Assembly: GCF_014287675.1 (NCBI RefSeq)
Contig: NZ_JACOPQ010000005.1
Coordinates: 124,001 to 188,000 of the forward strand
Direction: 5' to 3'
DNA: 64,000 bases
Source: Lawsonibacter faecis
GTDB taxonomy: Bacteria; Bacillota; Clostridia; Oscillospirales; Oscillospiraceae
This document shows positions 7,790-15,064 of the stretch, piece by piece; position 1 is the first letter of the stretch, and every line of letters starts with the position of its first letter. A program made the translations under genes and the position numbers. The notes beneath the pieces are model-generated. The model did not search any database and was not told the DNA's origin. It saw only the letters and a list, made by a program, of their open reading frames with translations.

Positions 7790-8164
7790 ATGGACATTAT
7801 CATCAGCAACGCGGGCGGCGTGCCCATCTACGACCAGATTACCCGGCAGATGAAGGGCCTCATTCTGCGTGGGGAGCTGGAGGAGGGCGAGGCCCTGCCC
7901 TCCATGCGGCTGCTGGCCAAGGAGCTGCGCATTTCCGTCATCACCACCAAGCGCGCATACGAGGAATTGGAACGAGAGGGGTTCATCACCACCGTGCCGG
8001 GCAAGGGCTGTTTTGTGGCCCCGCAGAATCCGGAGCTGGCGCGGGAGGAGACGCTCCGCAGGGTGGAGGAGCATCTCTCCCAGGCCGTGGACATCGCCAA
8101 GGTGGGCGGCGTCTCCCTGGCGGAGCTGAGCGACACCCTCAACATCTTATATGGAGACGACTGA
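7790..8164 (+). CDS. GntR family transcriptional regulator, YtrA subfamily
   Basis: This 124-residue protein has an N-terminal winged helix (about 8-75; GVPIYDQITRQMKGLILRGEL, LPSMRLLAKELRISVITTKRAYEELEREGFI) and a short C-terminal helical tail in place of an effector domain. That is diagnostic of the YtrA subfamily, which controls adjacent ABC transporters. The start follows GAGGTG. It heads an operon with the ATPase (1-nt gap) and permease, and its likely operator is the palindrome at 7746-7770. Confidence 0.9.
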   Translation: MDIIISNAGGVPIYDQITRQMKGLILRGELEEGEALPSMRLLAKELRISVITTKRAYEELEREGFITTVPGKGCFVAPQNPELAREETLRRVEEHLSQAVDIAKVGGVSLAELSDTLNILYGDD

Positions 8165-8165
8165 T

Positions 8166-9029
8166 ATGGAAAACGCCATTGAAATCAGACATCTTACCAA
8201 GGACTACGGGTCCTTCAAGCTCAGCGACGTGTCCTTCTGCGTGCCCGGCGGGTCCATCGTGGGCCTCATCGGCGAGAACGGCGCGGGCAAATCCACCACC
8301 ATCAAGTGCATTTTAAACCTCATCCGCCGGGACGCCGGGGAGATTCTTCTCCTGGGCCGGGATAACATCAAGGACGAGCGGCTGGTGAAGGAGGACATCG
8401 GGGTGGTGCTGGACGAGTCCACCTTCCACGACACGCTGAAGGCCCCCGATGTGGGGAAAATCCTACGCCGGGTCTATAAGCATTGGGACAGCGGCCTCTT
8501 TCAGGACTATCTGCGCAAGTTCAGCCTGCCCGCGGACAAGTACATCAAGGAGTTCTCCCGGGGCATGAAGATGAAGCTCTCCATCGCCGCGGCCCTCTCC
8601 AGCAGGCCCAAGCTCCTCATACTGGACGAGGCCACCGGCGGGCTGGACCCAGTGGTGCGGGACGAGATTCTGGACGAGTTTCTAAACTTCATCCAGGATG
8701 AGGACCACGCCATCCTCATCTCCAGCCACATCACCTCCGACCTGGAGAAGGTGGCCGATTACGTGGTCTACCTCCACCGGGGGCAGGTGGCCATCCAGGG
8801 CGCCAAGGACGAGCTGTTAGAGCAGTACGGCCGCCTGGTCTGCTCCCGCGCCGACATGGCGGCGGTGGACGACGCCTTTGTGGTGGGCCGGCGCACCAGC
8901 CAGTTCGGCTGCGAGGCGCTGATTCAAAACAAGGAAAAATTCCGCAGGCTCTACCCCGGCCTCACCGTGGACCCGGTGACGCTGGAGGAGATTATGGTCT
9001 TTACCGTGAAGGGGGATGTGCAGTCATGA
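8166..9029 (+). CDS. ABC transporter ATP-binding protein (YtrB-like)
   Basis: This 287-residue ATPase has Walker A GLIGENGAGKST (about 33-44), a signature-like FSRGMKMKLSI, Walker B LLILDEATGGLDP and an H-loop LISSHI. The degenerate signature (SRGM in place of SGGQ) is common in YtrB/BcrA-type exporters and antibiotic or envelope-stress ABC systems. ATG 8166 is used because GGAG lies at 8154-8157; an upstream ATG at 8151 would lie inside the regulator gene. Its stop overlaps the permease start (ATGA). Substrate unknown. Confidence 0.88.
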   Translation: MENAIEIRHLTKDYGSFKLSDVSFCVPGGSIVGLIGENGAGKSTTIKCILNLIRRDAGEILLLGRDNIKDERLVKEDIGVVLDESTFHDTLKAPDVGKILRRVYKHWDSGLFQDYLRKFSLPADKYIKEFSRGMKMKLSIAAALSSRPKLLILDEATGGLDPVVRDEILDEFLNFIQDEDHAILISSHITSDLEKVADYVVYLHRGQVAIQGAKDELLEQYGRLVCSRADMAAVDDAFVVGRRTSQFGCEALIQNKEKFRRLYPGLTVDPVTLEEIMVFTVKGDVQS

Positions 9030-9676
9030 TGGGTCTTGTCTATAAGGATTTTCTAGTCATGCGCAAGCAGCTGAGCTACTATCTCATCTTCGTGGTGCTC
9101 TACGCCGGGCTTACCGTGGCCGGGGTATTCACGCCCTTTATCCTGCCCGGCATCGTGGTGCTGGTGGGGATGATGCTGCCCATGTCCTCCGTGGGGTACG
9201 ACGATCAGGCCCGTTGGGACAAGTACGCCGCCGCCACACCCGCCGGTCGGGCGGGGATGGTGGCCGCCAGGTACCTCTCCGCCCTCATTGTCCTGGTGGC
9301 CGGGTCCGCGCTGATTCTGGTCCTGATGCTGGTCCTGGGCCTGACCGGTCTCATCGACTCGCCTCCGGTGGAATCCATTGCCGCCGTACTGGCCTGTCTG
9401 TGCGTGGCGCTGGTCTTCGACGCGGTGATACTGCCCATTCTCATCAAGTTCGGCGCGGAGAAGAGCCGCATCATCAGCATCATCATCTTCGTAACCGTCT
9501 TCGGCGGGGCCATGCTGATCACCCAGCTGGCCAAGAATCTGGGCCCGGGCGGCGGGGTCGCCTTCCCGGCCTGGCTTGCCGCCGCCCTGCCCGTGGTACT
9601 GGCCCTGGTGTCTGTCGGCGGATTCGTCATCTCCTATTTCATCTCGCTGGGCATCTACGGTAAAAAGGAGCTCTGA
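9026..9676 (+). CDS. ABC-2 type permease
   Basis: This 216-residue integral membrane protein has about six hydrophobic helices (from about 15-37 to 185-210). Its N-terminal GLVYKDFLVMRKQL is typical of ABC2_membrane_5 permeases that pair with YtrB-like ATPases. It starts inside the ATPase stop (ATGA, 4-nt overlap), so the pair is translationally coupled. It is related in architecture to the permease at 13040, which belongs to a separately regulated system. Confidence 0.85.
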   Translation: MMGLVYKDFLVMRKQLSYYLIFVVLYAGLTVAGVFTPFILPGIVVLVGMMLPMSSVGYDDQARWDKYAAATPAGRAGMVAARYLSALIVLVAGSALILVLMLVLGLTGLIDSPPVESIAAVLACLCVALVFDAVILPILIKFGAEKSRIISIIIFVTVFGGAMLITQLAKNLGPGGGVAFPAWLAAALPVVLALVSVGGFVISYFISLGIYGKKEL

Positions 9677-9681
9677 GCGCC

Positions 9682-9906
9682 GTGCTGCACACCCGTATCT
9701 GCCCAAAGTGCGGCGCCCGGGATATCCAGCGGATTCCGGACAATCCCGGGCGCTATACCTCCGGAAACAATATCTATACCTCCTCCCTGACGCTGTCGGG
9801 CAAGATCCCTGTCATCCGATATGTCTGCCTCTCCTGCGGCTATGTGGAGAACTGGGTGGAGAATCCCGAACAGCTGGAAAAGCTCCGCCGTTCCTTTGGC
9901 CGCTGA
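9682..9906 (+). CDS. Small zinc-ribbon protein
   Basis: This 74-residue protein contains CPKCG near the N-terminus (7-11) and CLSCG (about 49-53), a two-knuckle zinc ribbon with a beta-rich spacer. GTG 9682 follows AAGGAG at 9665-9670, which overlaps the permease end, so it belongs to the GntR-ABC operon. No enzymatic motif is present. It may be a nucleic-acid or protein adaptor; function unknown. Confidence 0.65.
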   Translation: MLHTRICPKCGARDIQRIPDNPGRYTSGNNIYTSSLTLSGKIPVIRYVCLSCGYVENWVENPEQLEKLRRSFGR

Positions 9907-9932
9907 GTATGGGCCAAAATTGGGCTGCACCC

Positions 9933-9962
9933 TTGAATCGTGCCTCGCTCTTATGTTAATAT
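9933..9962 (+). promoter_or_regulatory. Promoter for the 43-residue small protein
   Basis: TTGAAT 9933-9938 and TAATAT 9957-9962 are separated by 18 bp, and TGT precedes the -10 box (extended -10). Confidence 0.5.
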
Positions 9963-9994
9963 GGAAGCAGAAAAGAGTGAGGAGGGTGATGTCC

Positions 9995-10126
9995 ATGACC
10001 GCGCAAGAGGCTATCCGCGAGCTGCAAAAGGTCCGCAATTACTGCAACGCCACCTCTATCCCCGCCATCGACTACGCCATTGAGGCCATCCTGGAAAAAG
10101 AGGACCGGGCGTCCAGGGAGTCCTGA
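9995..10126 (+). CDS. Small hypothetical protein (43 residues)
   Basis: The sequence begins MTAQEAIRELQKVRNYC and is predicted to be two amphipathic helices ending in a charged tail. GAGGAGG ends at 9986, 8 nt before ATG 9995; the in-frame ATG at 9989 is too close to the RBS. The gene has its own promoter and a strong terminator 11 nt after the stop, which supports a real small gene. No family recognised. Confidence 0.6.
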   Translation: MTAQEAIRELQKVRNYCNATSIPAIDYAIEAILEKEDRASRES

Positions 10127-10137
10127 GCCGCCGCGCC

Positions 10138-10184
10138 AAAGAACAGAGGGGCCGCACCTATAAGGTGCGGCCCCTCTGTTCTTT
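10138..10184 (+). terminator. Bidirectional terminator
   Basis: A 22-bp inverted repeat, AAAGAACAGAGGGGCCGCACCT with an ATA loop, has A and T tracts at both ends. It can stop both the small gene (plus) and the nhaC-like gene (minus, ending at 10191). Confidence 0.85.
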
Positions 10185-10190
10185 CACTCA

Positions 10191-11954
10191 TCAGGCGGCT
10201 TTTGCCTGGCGACTCTTCATAAAGAACAGGAATCCCAGCATCATGACAATGCCTACAGGCAGGGCGATAATGCCCGGCGCGCCGACGCTTGCCAGCAGAC
10301 CAGCCACCACGTAGCAGATTCCGGCAATGACCGCGCACGATATGGCATATGGCAATTGCGTCGATACGTGACTGACGTGGTCGCATTGGGCGCCGGCGGA
10401 GGCCATGATGGTGGTGTCGGAGATGGGGGAGCAGTGGTCGCCGCAGACGGCGCCGGCCATGCAGGCAGAGATGCAGATGATGGCCAGGGGGTTGTCCATG
10501 GAGAACACGTTCTGCACGATGGGGATGAGAATACCGAAGGTGCCCCAGCTGGTGCCGGTGGCGAAAGCCAGCAGGCAGCCGATGACGAAGACAATAACGG
10601 GCAGCAGCATCTGGATTCCGGTGGCGGAGGTGCGCACGAAGTCGCGGACGAAAAACTTGGCGCCCAGGGAGTCGGTCATGCCCTTTAGGGTCCAGGCGAA
10701 GGTGAGGATGAGAATGGCGGGGACCATGGCCTTGAAGCCCTCGGGAATGCAGGCCATCATCTCCTTAAAGGACATGGAGCGGCGGATAAGGTAATAGATA
10801 AAGGCGAACACCAGGCCGAAGGCGGAGCCCAGCATGAGGCCGATGGACGCGTCGGAGTTGGAGAACGCCTCCACAAAGCCCGCGCCGGAGAAGAAGCCGC
10901 CGGAGTAGATCATGCCGATGATGCAGCAGAACACCAGAATAACGATGGGCACCACCAGATCGATGACCCTGCCCTTATTCTCGTCCGTCTCCTCGTCAAG
11001 CATGGCGTAGGGGTTGGAGCCGGAGAAGAGGTCGTTTTTGTAGATGGCGTTCTGCTCGTGCTTGGCCATGGGGCCGAAATCCACCTTCATGACCACCAAG
11101 CCGATCATCATGACGATGGTCAGCAGCGCGTAGAAGTTATAGGGAATTGCCCGGATAAAGAGGTTCAGGCCCTGGCCGTCCTCGGCAAAACCCGCCACTG
11201 CGGCGGCCCAGGAGGAGATGGGGGCGATGATGCAGATCGGGGCGGCGGTGGCGTCGATAAGATAGGCCAGCTTGGCCCGGGAGACGTTGTGCTTGTCCGT
11301 GATGGGCCGCATGACGCTTCCTACCGTGAGGCAGTTGAAGTAGTCGTCGATAAAGATGAGAATGCCCAGGACAATGGAGGCAAGCTGCGCACCTACCCGG
11401 CTCTTGATGTGGGTCTTGGCCCACCGGCCGAAGGCGGCGGAGCCGCCGGCCTTGTTCATCAGGCACACCATGATGCCCAGTATGACCAGAAAGACCAGGA
11501 TGCCCACATTGTAGCCGTCGGACAGGGAGGCGACGACGCCGCCGCTGAAGACGTGGTTGATGGTGCCCTCGAAGGAGAAGTTGGAGTAGAGGAGGCCGCC
11601 CACCAGAATGCCGATGAAGAGGGAGGAGTAGACCTCCTTGGTGATGAGGGCCAGGGCGATGGCGATGACCGGGGGCAGCAGCGCCCAGGGGGTGTTGAAG
11701 AAATTGCTGGAAGACCGGATGTACCCCGTGCCCTCGCAGGCGGGACAGATGTAGGTGCCGCCGCAGTTCTCGCAGGCGGGGTCGGTCCCCAGGCATACGG
11801 TGCAGCCGCCCACGCCGCCGCACTCGGTGCACTTGATCATCTTGGTGCCCTGCTCCTCCGTGGGATCACCCGCGGCGAAGACGGTGGTCGTCAGGGCGAA
11901 GAGCAGCAGCAGAAGCAGCGCCGCCCTGGCGAGCCAGGTTTTTCTCTTTCTCAT
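10191..11954 (-). CDS. NhaC-family transporter with N-terminal DnaJ-like zinc-finger domain; candidate lysine transporter
   Basis: This 587-residue protein has a cleavable-looking signal sequence (1-28, ending VFAA). A cysteine-rich block (about 42-80) carries four CxxC pairs at C42/45, 51/54, 61/64 and 70/73 with G-x-G spacing like a DnaJ zinc finger. About eleven transmembrane helices of the NhaC Na+/H+ antiporter family follow (e.g. FIDDYFNCLTVGSVMRPITD and GDHCSPISDTTIMASAGAQCDH). ATG 11954 follows TGGAGGG. A lysine riboswitch in the leader makes lysine (or a related amino acid) the likely substrate; NhaC-like transporters under lysine riboswitches have been described (LysW). The zinc-finger domain would face outside, which is unusual. 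Confidence 0.85.
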   Translation of the reverse strand: MRKRKTWLARAALLLLLLFALTTTVFAAGDPTEEQGTKMIKCTECGGVGGCTVCLGTDPACENCGGTYICPACEGTGYIRSSSNFFNTPWALLPPVIAIALALITKEVYSSLFIGILVGGLLYSNFSFEGTINHVFSGGVVASLSDGYNVGILVFLVILGIMVCLMNKAGGSAAFGRWAKTHIKSRVGAQLASIVLGILIFIDDYFNCLTVGSVMRPITDKHNVSRAKLAYLIDATAAPICIIAPISSWAAAVAGFAEDGQGLNLFIRAIPYNFYALLTIVMMIGLVVMKVDFGPMAKHEQNAIYKNDLFSGSNPYAMLDEETDENKGRVIDLVVPIVILVFCCIIGMIYSGGFFSGAGFVEAFSNSDASIGLMLGSAFGLVFAFIYYLIRRSMSFKEMMACIPEGFKAMVPAILILTFAWTLKGMTDSLGAKFFVRDFVRTSATGIQMLLPVIVFVIGCLLAFATGTSWGTFGILIPIVQNVFSMDNPLAIICISACMAGAVCGDHCSPISDTTIMASAGAQCDHVSHVSTQLPYAISCAVIAGICYVVAGLLASVGAPGIIALPVGIVMMLGFLFFMKSRQAKAA

Positions 11955-12026
11955 ATAGTTCCCTCCAGACAGTTTTCGGGCCCACACAAAAGCCCATTTC
12001 TAAGCGCCGGAATACAATAAAAAAAG

Positions 12027-12056
12027 TCATGCGGCCCAATGGCGCGCATGACAAAA
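12027..12056 (-). terminator. Riboswitch-controlled terminator
   Basis: On the minus strand, GTCATGCGCGCC and GGCCGCATGAC pair with one bulge around ATTG and are followed by seven T residues. It lies just after the lysine aptamer and before the nhaC-like start, as expected for a lysine-induced transcription terminator. Confidence 0.85.
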
Positions 12057-12088
12057 CCCAACGTCCCCGGTCCGGGCCGGGGGCCGTT

Positions 12089-12247
12089 TGGATAGCGCTC
12101 CACAACTGTGACAGTCCGCGGGATCTTCTCCCGCGGCCCAGGAATTCCGGGTCAGGCGCCCGGCGCTCCTTCGGCGGAATCCCCTCTCCCCCGGGACGGC
12201 TGCCTGGCCTTGCCCCGAGGTACGCATGAACTCCGCGCCTCTATCCG
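12089..12247 (-). promoter_or_regulatory. Lysine riboswitch (L box) aptamer
   Basis: Minus-strand elements match the L-box order. GGATAGAGGCGCGGAGTTCA opens the aptamer (P1 5' strand and core). A purine-rich GGGGGAGAGGGG leads into CCGCCGAAGG, then CTGGGCCGCGGG. GGACTGTCACAGTTGTGGAGCGCTATCC closes it. P1 is GGATAG (12246-12241) with CTATCC (12095-12090). The downstream platform is a terminator (12027-12056). Lysine binding should switch the transporter gene off. Confidence 0.92.
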
Positions 12248-12270
12248 ACTATTTACTTTAACTTTGTAGC

Positions 12271-12299
12271 AGATTATCACAGCGGGTGGAAAAAGTCAA
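12271..12299 (-). promoter_or_regulatory. Promoter of the riboswitch-nhaC transcript
   Basis: On the minus strand, TTGACT (12299-12294) and TAATCT (12276-12271) are separated by 17 bp, with TGA before the -10 (extended -10). It starts transcription just upstream of the aptamer. Confidence 0.75.
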
Positions 12300-12392
12300 G
12301 CCGTTGACCCTGTTTCTTCCGGCGGTTCTTTGGTTTTTAGGTCAATTTTTGCACGCACGCCCGCAGCCGGCCCGCCGGGCAGCCCAATCATC

Positions 12393-12800
12393 TCAGCCCG
12401 GCGTTTGGCGCGTGTCCCTCCTCCTGCGTTTGACAAGCCGTTCGACCGCCCAGACCGCCCAGGCAAGTACGCACCCCAAAACCGGGGCGGCGCACCAGAC
12501 CAGATAGAGTACGCACCCCAGCAGATCCCACTGGACAACGCTCAGGAAGACGACCCCGGTCGCTGCAATCGGAGCAAGCGGAACCAGCAGCCGCCAGCGC
12601 AGCTTCGCCAGCCTGCACAGCAGCAGCTGGAGGCAGAACATGGGGATGCTGTGAAAATAGAAAAGCAGGGCAATGTGCCAGGGAGGGCGGTTGACCGGCA
12701 GCTCCACGAAACAGGTCGCGAAGATGACGATATAAATTGCCAGGGACAGCAGAAAAATGCAGAACAAGCGCTTATCGGTCCGGCCTTTCACAGCTCTCAT
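12393..12800 (-). CDS. Hypothetical integral membrane protein, four predicted helices
   Basis: This 135-residue protein has hydrophobic segments at about 12-33, 44-64, 70-95 and 100-120 and a strongly basic C-terminal end (KRRRRDTRQ). The frame is open to 12875, but ATG 12800 is preceded by GGAAGGAG at 9-nt spacing. No family motif is recognised. It stands alone between the riboswitch promoter and an ABC operon end, and it could be a regulator of membrane traffic or a VanZ-like small protein; neither is supported. Confidence 0.55.
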   Translation of the reverse strand: MRAVKGRTDKRLFCIFLLSLAIYIVIFATCFVELPVNRPPWHIALLFYFHSIPMFCLQLLLCRLAKLRWRLLVPLAPIAATGVVFLSVVQWDLLGCVLYLVWCAAPVLGCVLAWAVWAVERLVKRRRRDTRQTPG

Positions 12801-12979
12801 GGAGGCGTTCTCCTTCCTGGCTTCAGATTTTCCTGGCTTCAAATTTTCCTTGTTTCTTCCGCCCGCTACAGGCACACCCTTATTTTACCGTTAATTCATC
12901 CTAGCATATCGGCGCCCTCCCCGCAACAGGTATCCCGGGTTTTTCAGCGGCCGGCGCCCCCGCCCGTTCCGGGCGGCGC

Positions 12980-13018
12980 GGAGACGGCGGGCGGCCATTC
13001 GGGCCGCCCGCCGTCTCC
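12980..13018. terminator. Long GC-rich hairpin downstream of the AbrB-ABC operon
   Basis: A perfect 17-bp stem (GGAGACGGCGGGCGGCC and its complement) sits 20 nt past the end of the minus-strand permease gene. It lacks a U-tract on the minus strand, so it may act as a 3' stabilising hairpin or a weak terminator. Confidence 0.5.
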
Positions 13019-13039
13019 ACGTCTGTCTCTCCGTTCTTT

Positions 13040-13687
13040 TTACAGGTCCAGCTTCTCAAAGGACTTGGCCGAGCTGCGGTAGGCCAGGAAGGTCAGCGCG
13101 GCGAACGCCGCCGCGCCCACCGCCAGGACGGCCAGCTTGGCGCCCAGGAACTGCGTGCCCCGGGTATCCAGCTCATATTGGAAGAAGGGGACGAAGTAGG
13201 TCATGGCCTCGGCGAGAATCAGCAGCACCCAGTAGACCGCCATGGCCACCACGAAAGGCGCGCCCACCTTGTTGGTGTTCTTATAATAGCGGGTAAAGAA
13301 CAGCAGGTTGAACACGCCCAGCAGCACCAGGGAGATGCCCACGAAGGCGAGATTTGCCTCCATGCCCAGTGGATTGTCCATGGGCATGACCGCGTCCTTG
13401 ATGATAAACGCCGGAACAGCCAGCAGAAGCTGAAGCAGCTCCAGTGCGCATACCACGGTGATGCGGGCTTTTACAATGTCCCGCTTGCGCACGGGCAGGA
13501 GGAGTGAGTAGTCGACGTCGTGGTTCTCCCGGCCGTTCATGCAGAGGAAGTTGACCCCCAGGATGGTCCAGAAGGGGGCCACATAGTAGGGGTAGCCGGG
13601 GATGAAAACCATGAGGAAGAAGGTGAGAAAGATAAAATTGGTGGGATGGAGGGCCAGGCGAACCTCCTTATACAGTAAATTCTTCAC
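13040..13687 (-). CDS. ABC-2 type permease (second system)
   Basis: This 215-residue membrane protein has about six helices and the N-terminal NLLYKEVRLALHPTNFIF typical of ABC2_membrane_5/YtrC-D-like permeases. It contains DVDYSLLLPVRKRDIVKAR, a conserved cytoplasmic loop in this family. Its start overlaps the ATPase stop by 4 nt (ATGA). It is the last gene of a three-gene operon led by an AbrB-type regulator. Substrate unknown. Confidence 0.85.
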   Translation of the reverse strand: MKNLLYKEVRLALHPTNFIFLTFFLMVFIPGYPYYVAPFWTILGVNFLCMNGRENHDVDYSLLLPVRKRDIVKARITVVCALELLQLLLAVPAFIIKDAVMPMDNPLGMEANLAFVGISLVLLGVFNLLFFTRYYKNTNKVGAPFVVAMAVYWVLLILAEAMTYFVPFFQYELDTRGTQFLGAKLAVLAVGAAAFAALTFLAYRSSAKSFEKLDL

Positions 13688-14520
13688 TGTGCTCCCTCCC
13701 GCTCCATGTGAACCATGACGGTCTCCAAATCCGCATCCTCCAGTATCACACCCTCCCCGGCGGCGAAATCCGCGGCCACCAGGGCGCTGGAGCCGGTCTT
13801 ATCCCGCTTGACGCCCATGAGTGCGCCCGCCGGGGCCTCCCCTGTCCAGCGGGCCACCCGGTACCTGGCGAGGAAGTCCCCAACGGCCCCCCGCTCCACC
13901 ACCCGGCCGCCCTTAATGTAGATGATGTCGTCGGCGGATTTCTCCAGGTCGGAGGTGATGTGGGTGGAGAAGAGGATGGTGGTCCCCCGCTCCGCCAAGT
14001 CCAGGAAAATCTCCAACAGCTCGTCCCGGCTCACCGGGTCCAGGCCGCTGGTGGGCTCGTCCAGGAGGAGCAGTTCCGCCCCGTGGGAGAGGGCCAGGGT
14101 CAGGGCGTATTTCACCTTCATGCCCTCGGACAGCTCCCCGGGCGTCTTGTTCTCGTCCAGGGAGAAGCGCTCCAGGTAGTTCCGGTAGGCGCCCTCGTCC
14201 CAGGCTGGATAGAACCGCGCGGTGACGGCGGTGATGGCCTTGAGCTTCTTCATCGTATAGTAGTGCACGCCGCCGGAGACAAAGCCGATGCGGCTTTTGA
14301 TCTCAGTCTCGTTCCCGCCGAAGGTCTTGCCAAAGAAGCGTATCTCCCCCGCGTCCGGGTGGACGAAGTTCAGGAGGGACTTGAGGGTGGTGGTCTTCCC
14401 CGCGCCGTTGCGTCCGATGAAGCCGGTGATGGCCCCGGGCCGCAGGTCAAAGGCGATGTTTTCCAGGCGGAATTTCTCATAGTACTTGCACAGGCCCTGA
14501 ACCGAGAGCACCTCAGACAT
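13684..14520 (-). CDS. ABC transporter ATP-binding protein (second system)
   Basis: This 278-residue ATPase has Walker A GFIGRNGAGKTTT (about 33-45), a signature-like LSEGMKVKYALTLAL, Walker B LLLLDEPTSGLDP and the H-loop FSTHI. It is a paralogue of the protein at 8166 with the same degenerate signature pattern. It starts 3 nt after the AbrB-type gene stop and overlaps the permease start, so the operon is regulator-ATPase-permease. Such systems export peptides or confer tolerance to cell-wall antibiotics in relatives; no substrate evidence is present here. Confidence 0.88.
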   Translation of the reverse strand: MSEVLSVQGLCKYYEKFRLENIAFDLRPGAITGFIGRNGAGKTTTLKSLLNFVHPDAGEIRFFGKTFGGNETEIKSRIGFVSGGVHYYTMKKLKAITAVTARFYPAWDEGAYRNYLERFSLDENKTPGELSEGMKVKYALTLALSHGAELLLLDEPTSGLDPVSRDELLEIFLDLAERGTTILFSTHITSDLEKSADDIIYIKGGRVVERGAVGDFLARYRVARWTGEAPAGALMGVKRDKTGSSALVAADFAAGEGVILEDADLETVMVHMEREGAQ

Positions 14521-14523
14521 AAA

Positions 14524-14742
14524 TTACTCCTCTTCTCCGCGGCCGGCGCCGAATATGGCCTCATAGATGGCGGCAGTGCGCTCCGGACTTGGGATTGCCA
14601 GCCCCTGTTCCCGGTCGCACAGGACAAGGACCGTATCCCCCGGCCCGACGCCCAAAAGCTCTCGCGCCTCCTTCGGAATTACAATTTGACCCTTTTCTCC
14701 AATCTTAACCATTGCGGCAAATTTCCCCGGTGGGTTTATCAT
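14524..14742 (-). CDS. AbrB/SpoVT-type transcriptional regulator
   Basis: This 72-residue protein has a swapped-hairpin AbrB domain at about 11-55 (MVKIGEKGQIVIPKEARELLGVGPGDTVLVL) and a short C-terminal tail. ATG 14742 has AAGGAGGAG 6 nt upstream. It leads the ABC operon, taking the place of the GntR regulator of the 7.8-kb system. The palindrome GTATAAC-tt-GTTATAC at 14769-14784, just after its own promoter, is the likely operator. Chromosomal AbrB-type proteins of this size can also act as antitoxins (MazE), but no toxin gene is adjacent. Confidence 0.85.
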   Translation of the reverse strand: MINPPGKFAAMVKIGEKGQIVIPKEARELLGVGPGDTVLVLCDREQGLAIPSPERTAAIYEAIFGAGRGEEE

Positions 14743-14768
14743 TCCGACTCCTCCTTTAAGTATGAAAA

Positions 14769-14816
14769 GTATAACTTGTTATACCTCCATTATACACAGC
14801 GCCCCGCCGTTGTCAA
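14769..14816 (-). promoter_or_regulatory. Consensus promoter and operator of the AbrB-ABC operon
   Basis: On the minus strand, TTGACA (14816-14811) and TATAAT (14794-14789), both perfect, are separated by 16 bp. The inverted repeat GTATAAC (14784-14778) / GTTATAC (14775-14769) with a 2-nt spacer covers the start-site region, an ideal repressor position. Confidence 0.85.
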
Positions 14817-14829
14817 GTGGGTACGCATT

Positions 14830-15012
14830 GAACGTCTGCAGGGAGGAGAGAATTTCCGGTCGGCCCGACCTGCCGGGGGCCGAGATTCGCGCATACCTTG
14901 CCCCTTAGCCGAGGGCCGTGGCGGTGGACGCACTTTCCCTCGCCCCCATCGAGCGCTCCGTCTCTTCTCTTACTCGTGTTTCATCTTTATTACCCTTCAC
15001 TCGGCTGCCGCA
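14830..15012 (-). ncRNA. Unassigned structured segment between the serA terminator and the AbrB promoter
   Basis: There is no ORF with an RBS. On the minus strand, AGCCGAG (about 15005) pairs with CTCGGCT (about 14905), enclosing about 100 nt that includes GACGGAGCGCTC and a GGGGGCGAGGG purine run. A stem GGGGC/GCCCC and a hairpin GGTCG-GGC-CGACC follow. The fold looks non-random, but it does not match a riboswitch class that I can name with confidence. Confidence 0.25.
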
Positions 15013-15014
15013 CC

Positions 15015-15056
15015 TAAAAACCGCGGGCCGTGCTTTTGCACGGCCCGCGGTTTTCG
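15015..15056 (-). terminator. Terminator after serA
   Basis: On the minus strand, AAACCGCGGGCCGTGC, an AAAA loop and GCACGGCCCGCGG are followed by TTTTT, 9 nt past the serA stop. Confidence 0.88.
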
Positions 15057-15064
15057 GTTATCTA

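Noticed and set aside
14830..15012. T-box riboswitch on the minus strand (GATGAAACACGAGTAA, AGAGACGG)
   Set aside because: The TGG-type tRNA-end bulge is absent, no terminator follows, and an independent promoter separates it from the next gene.
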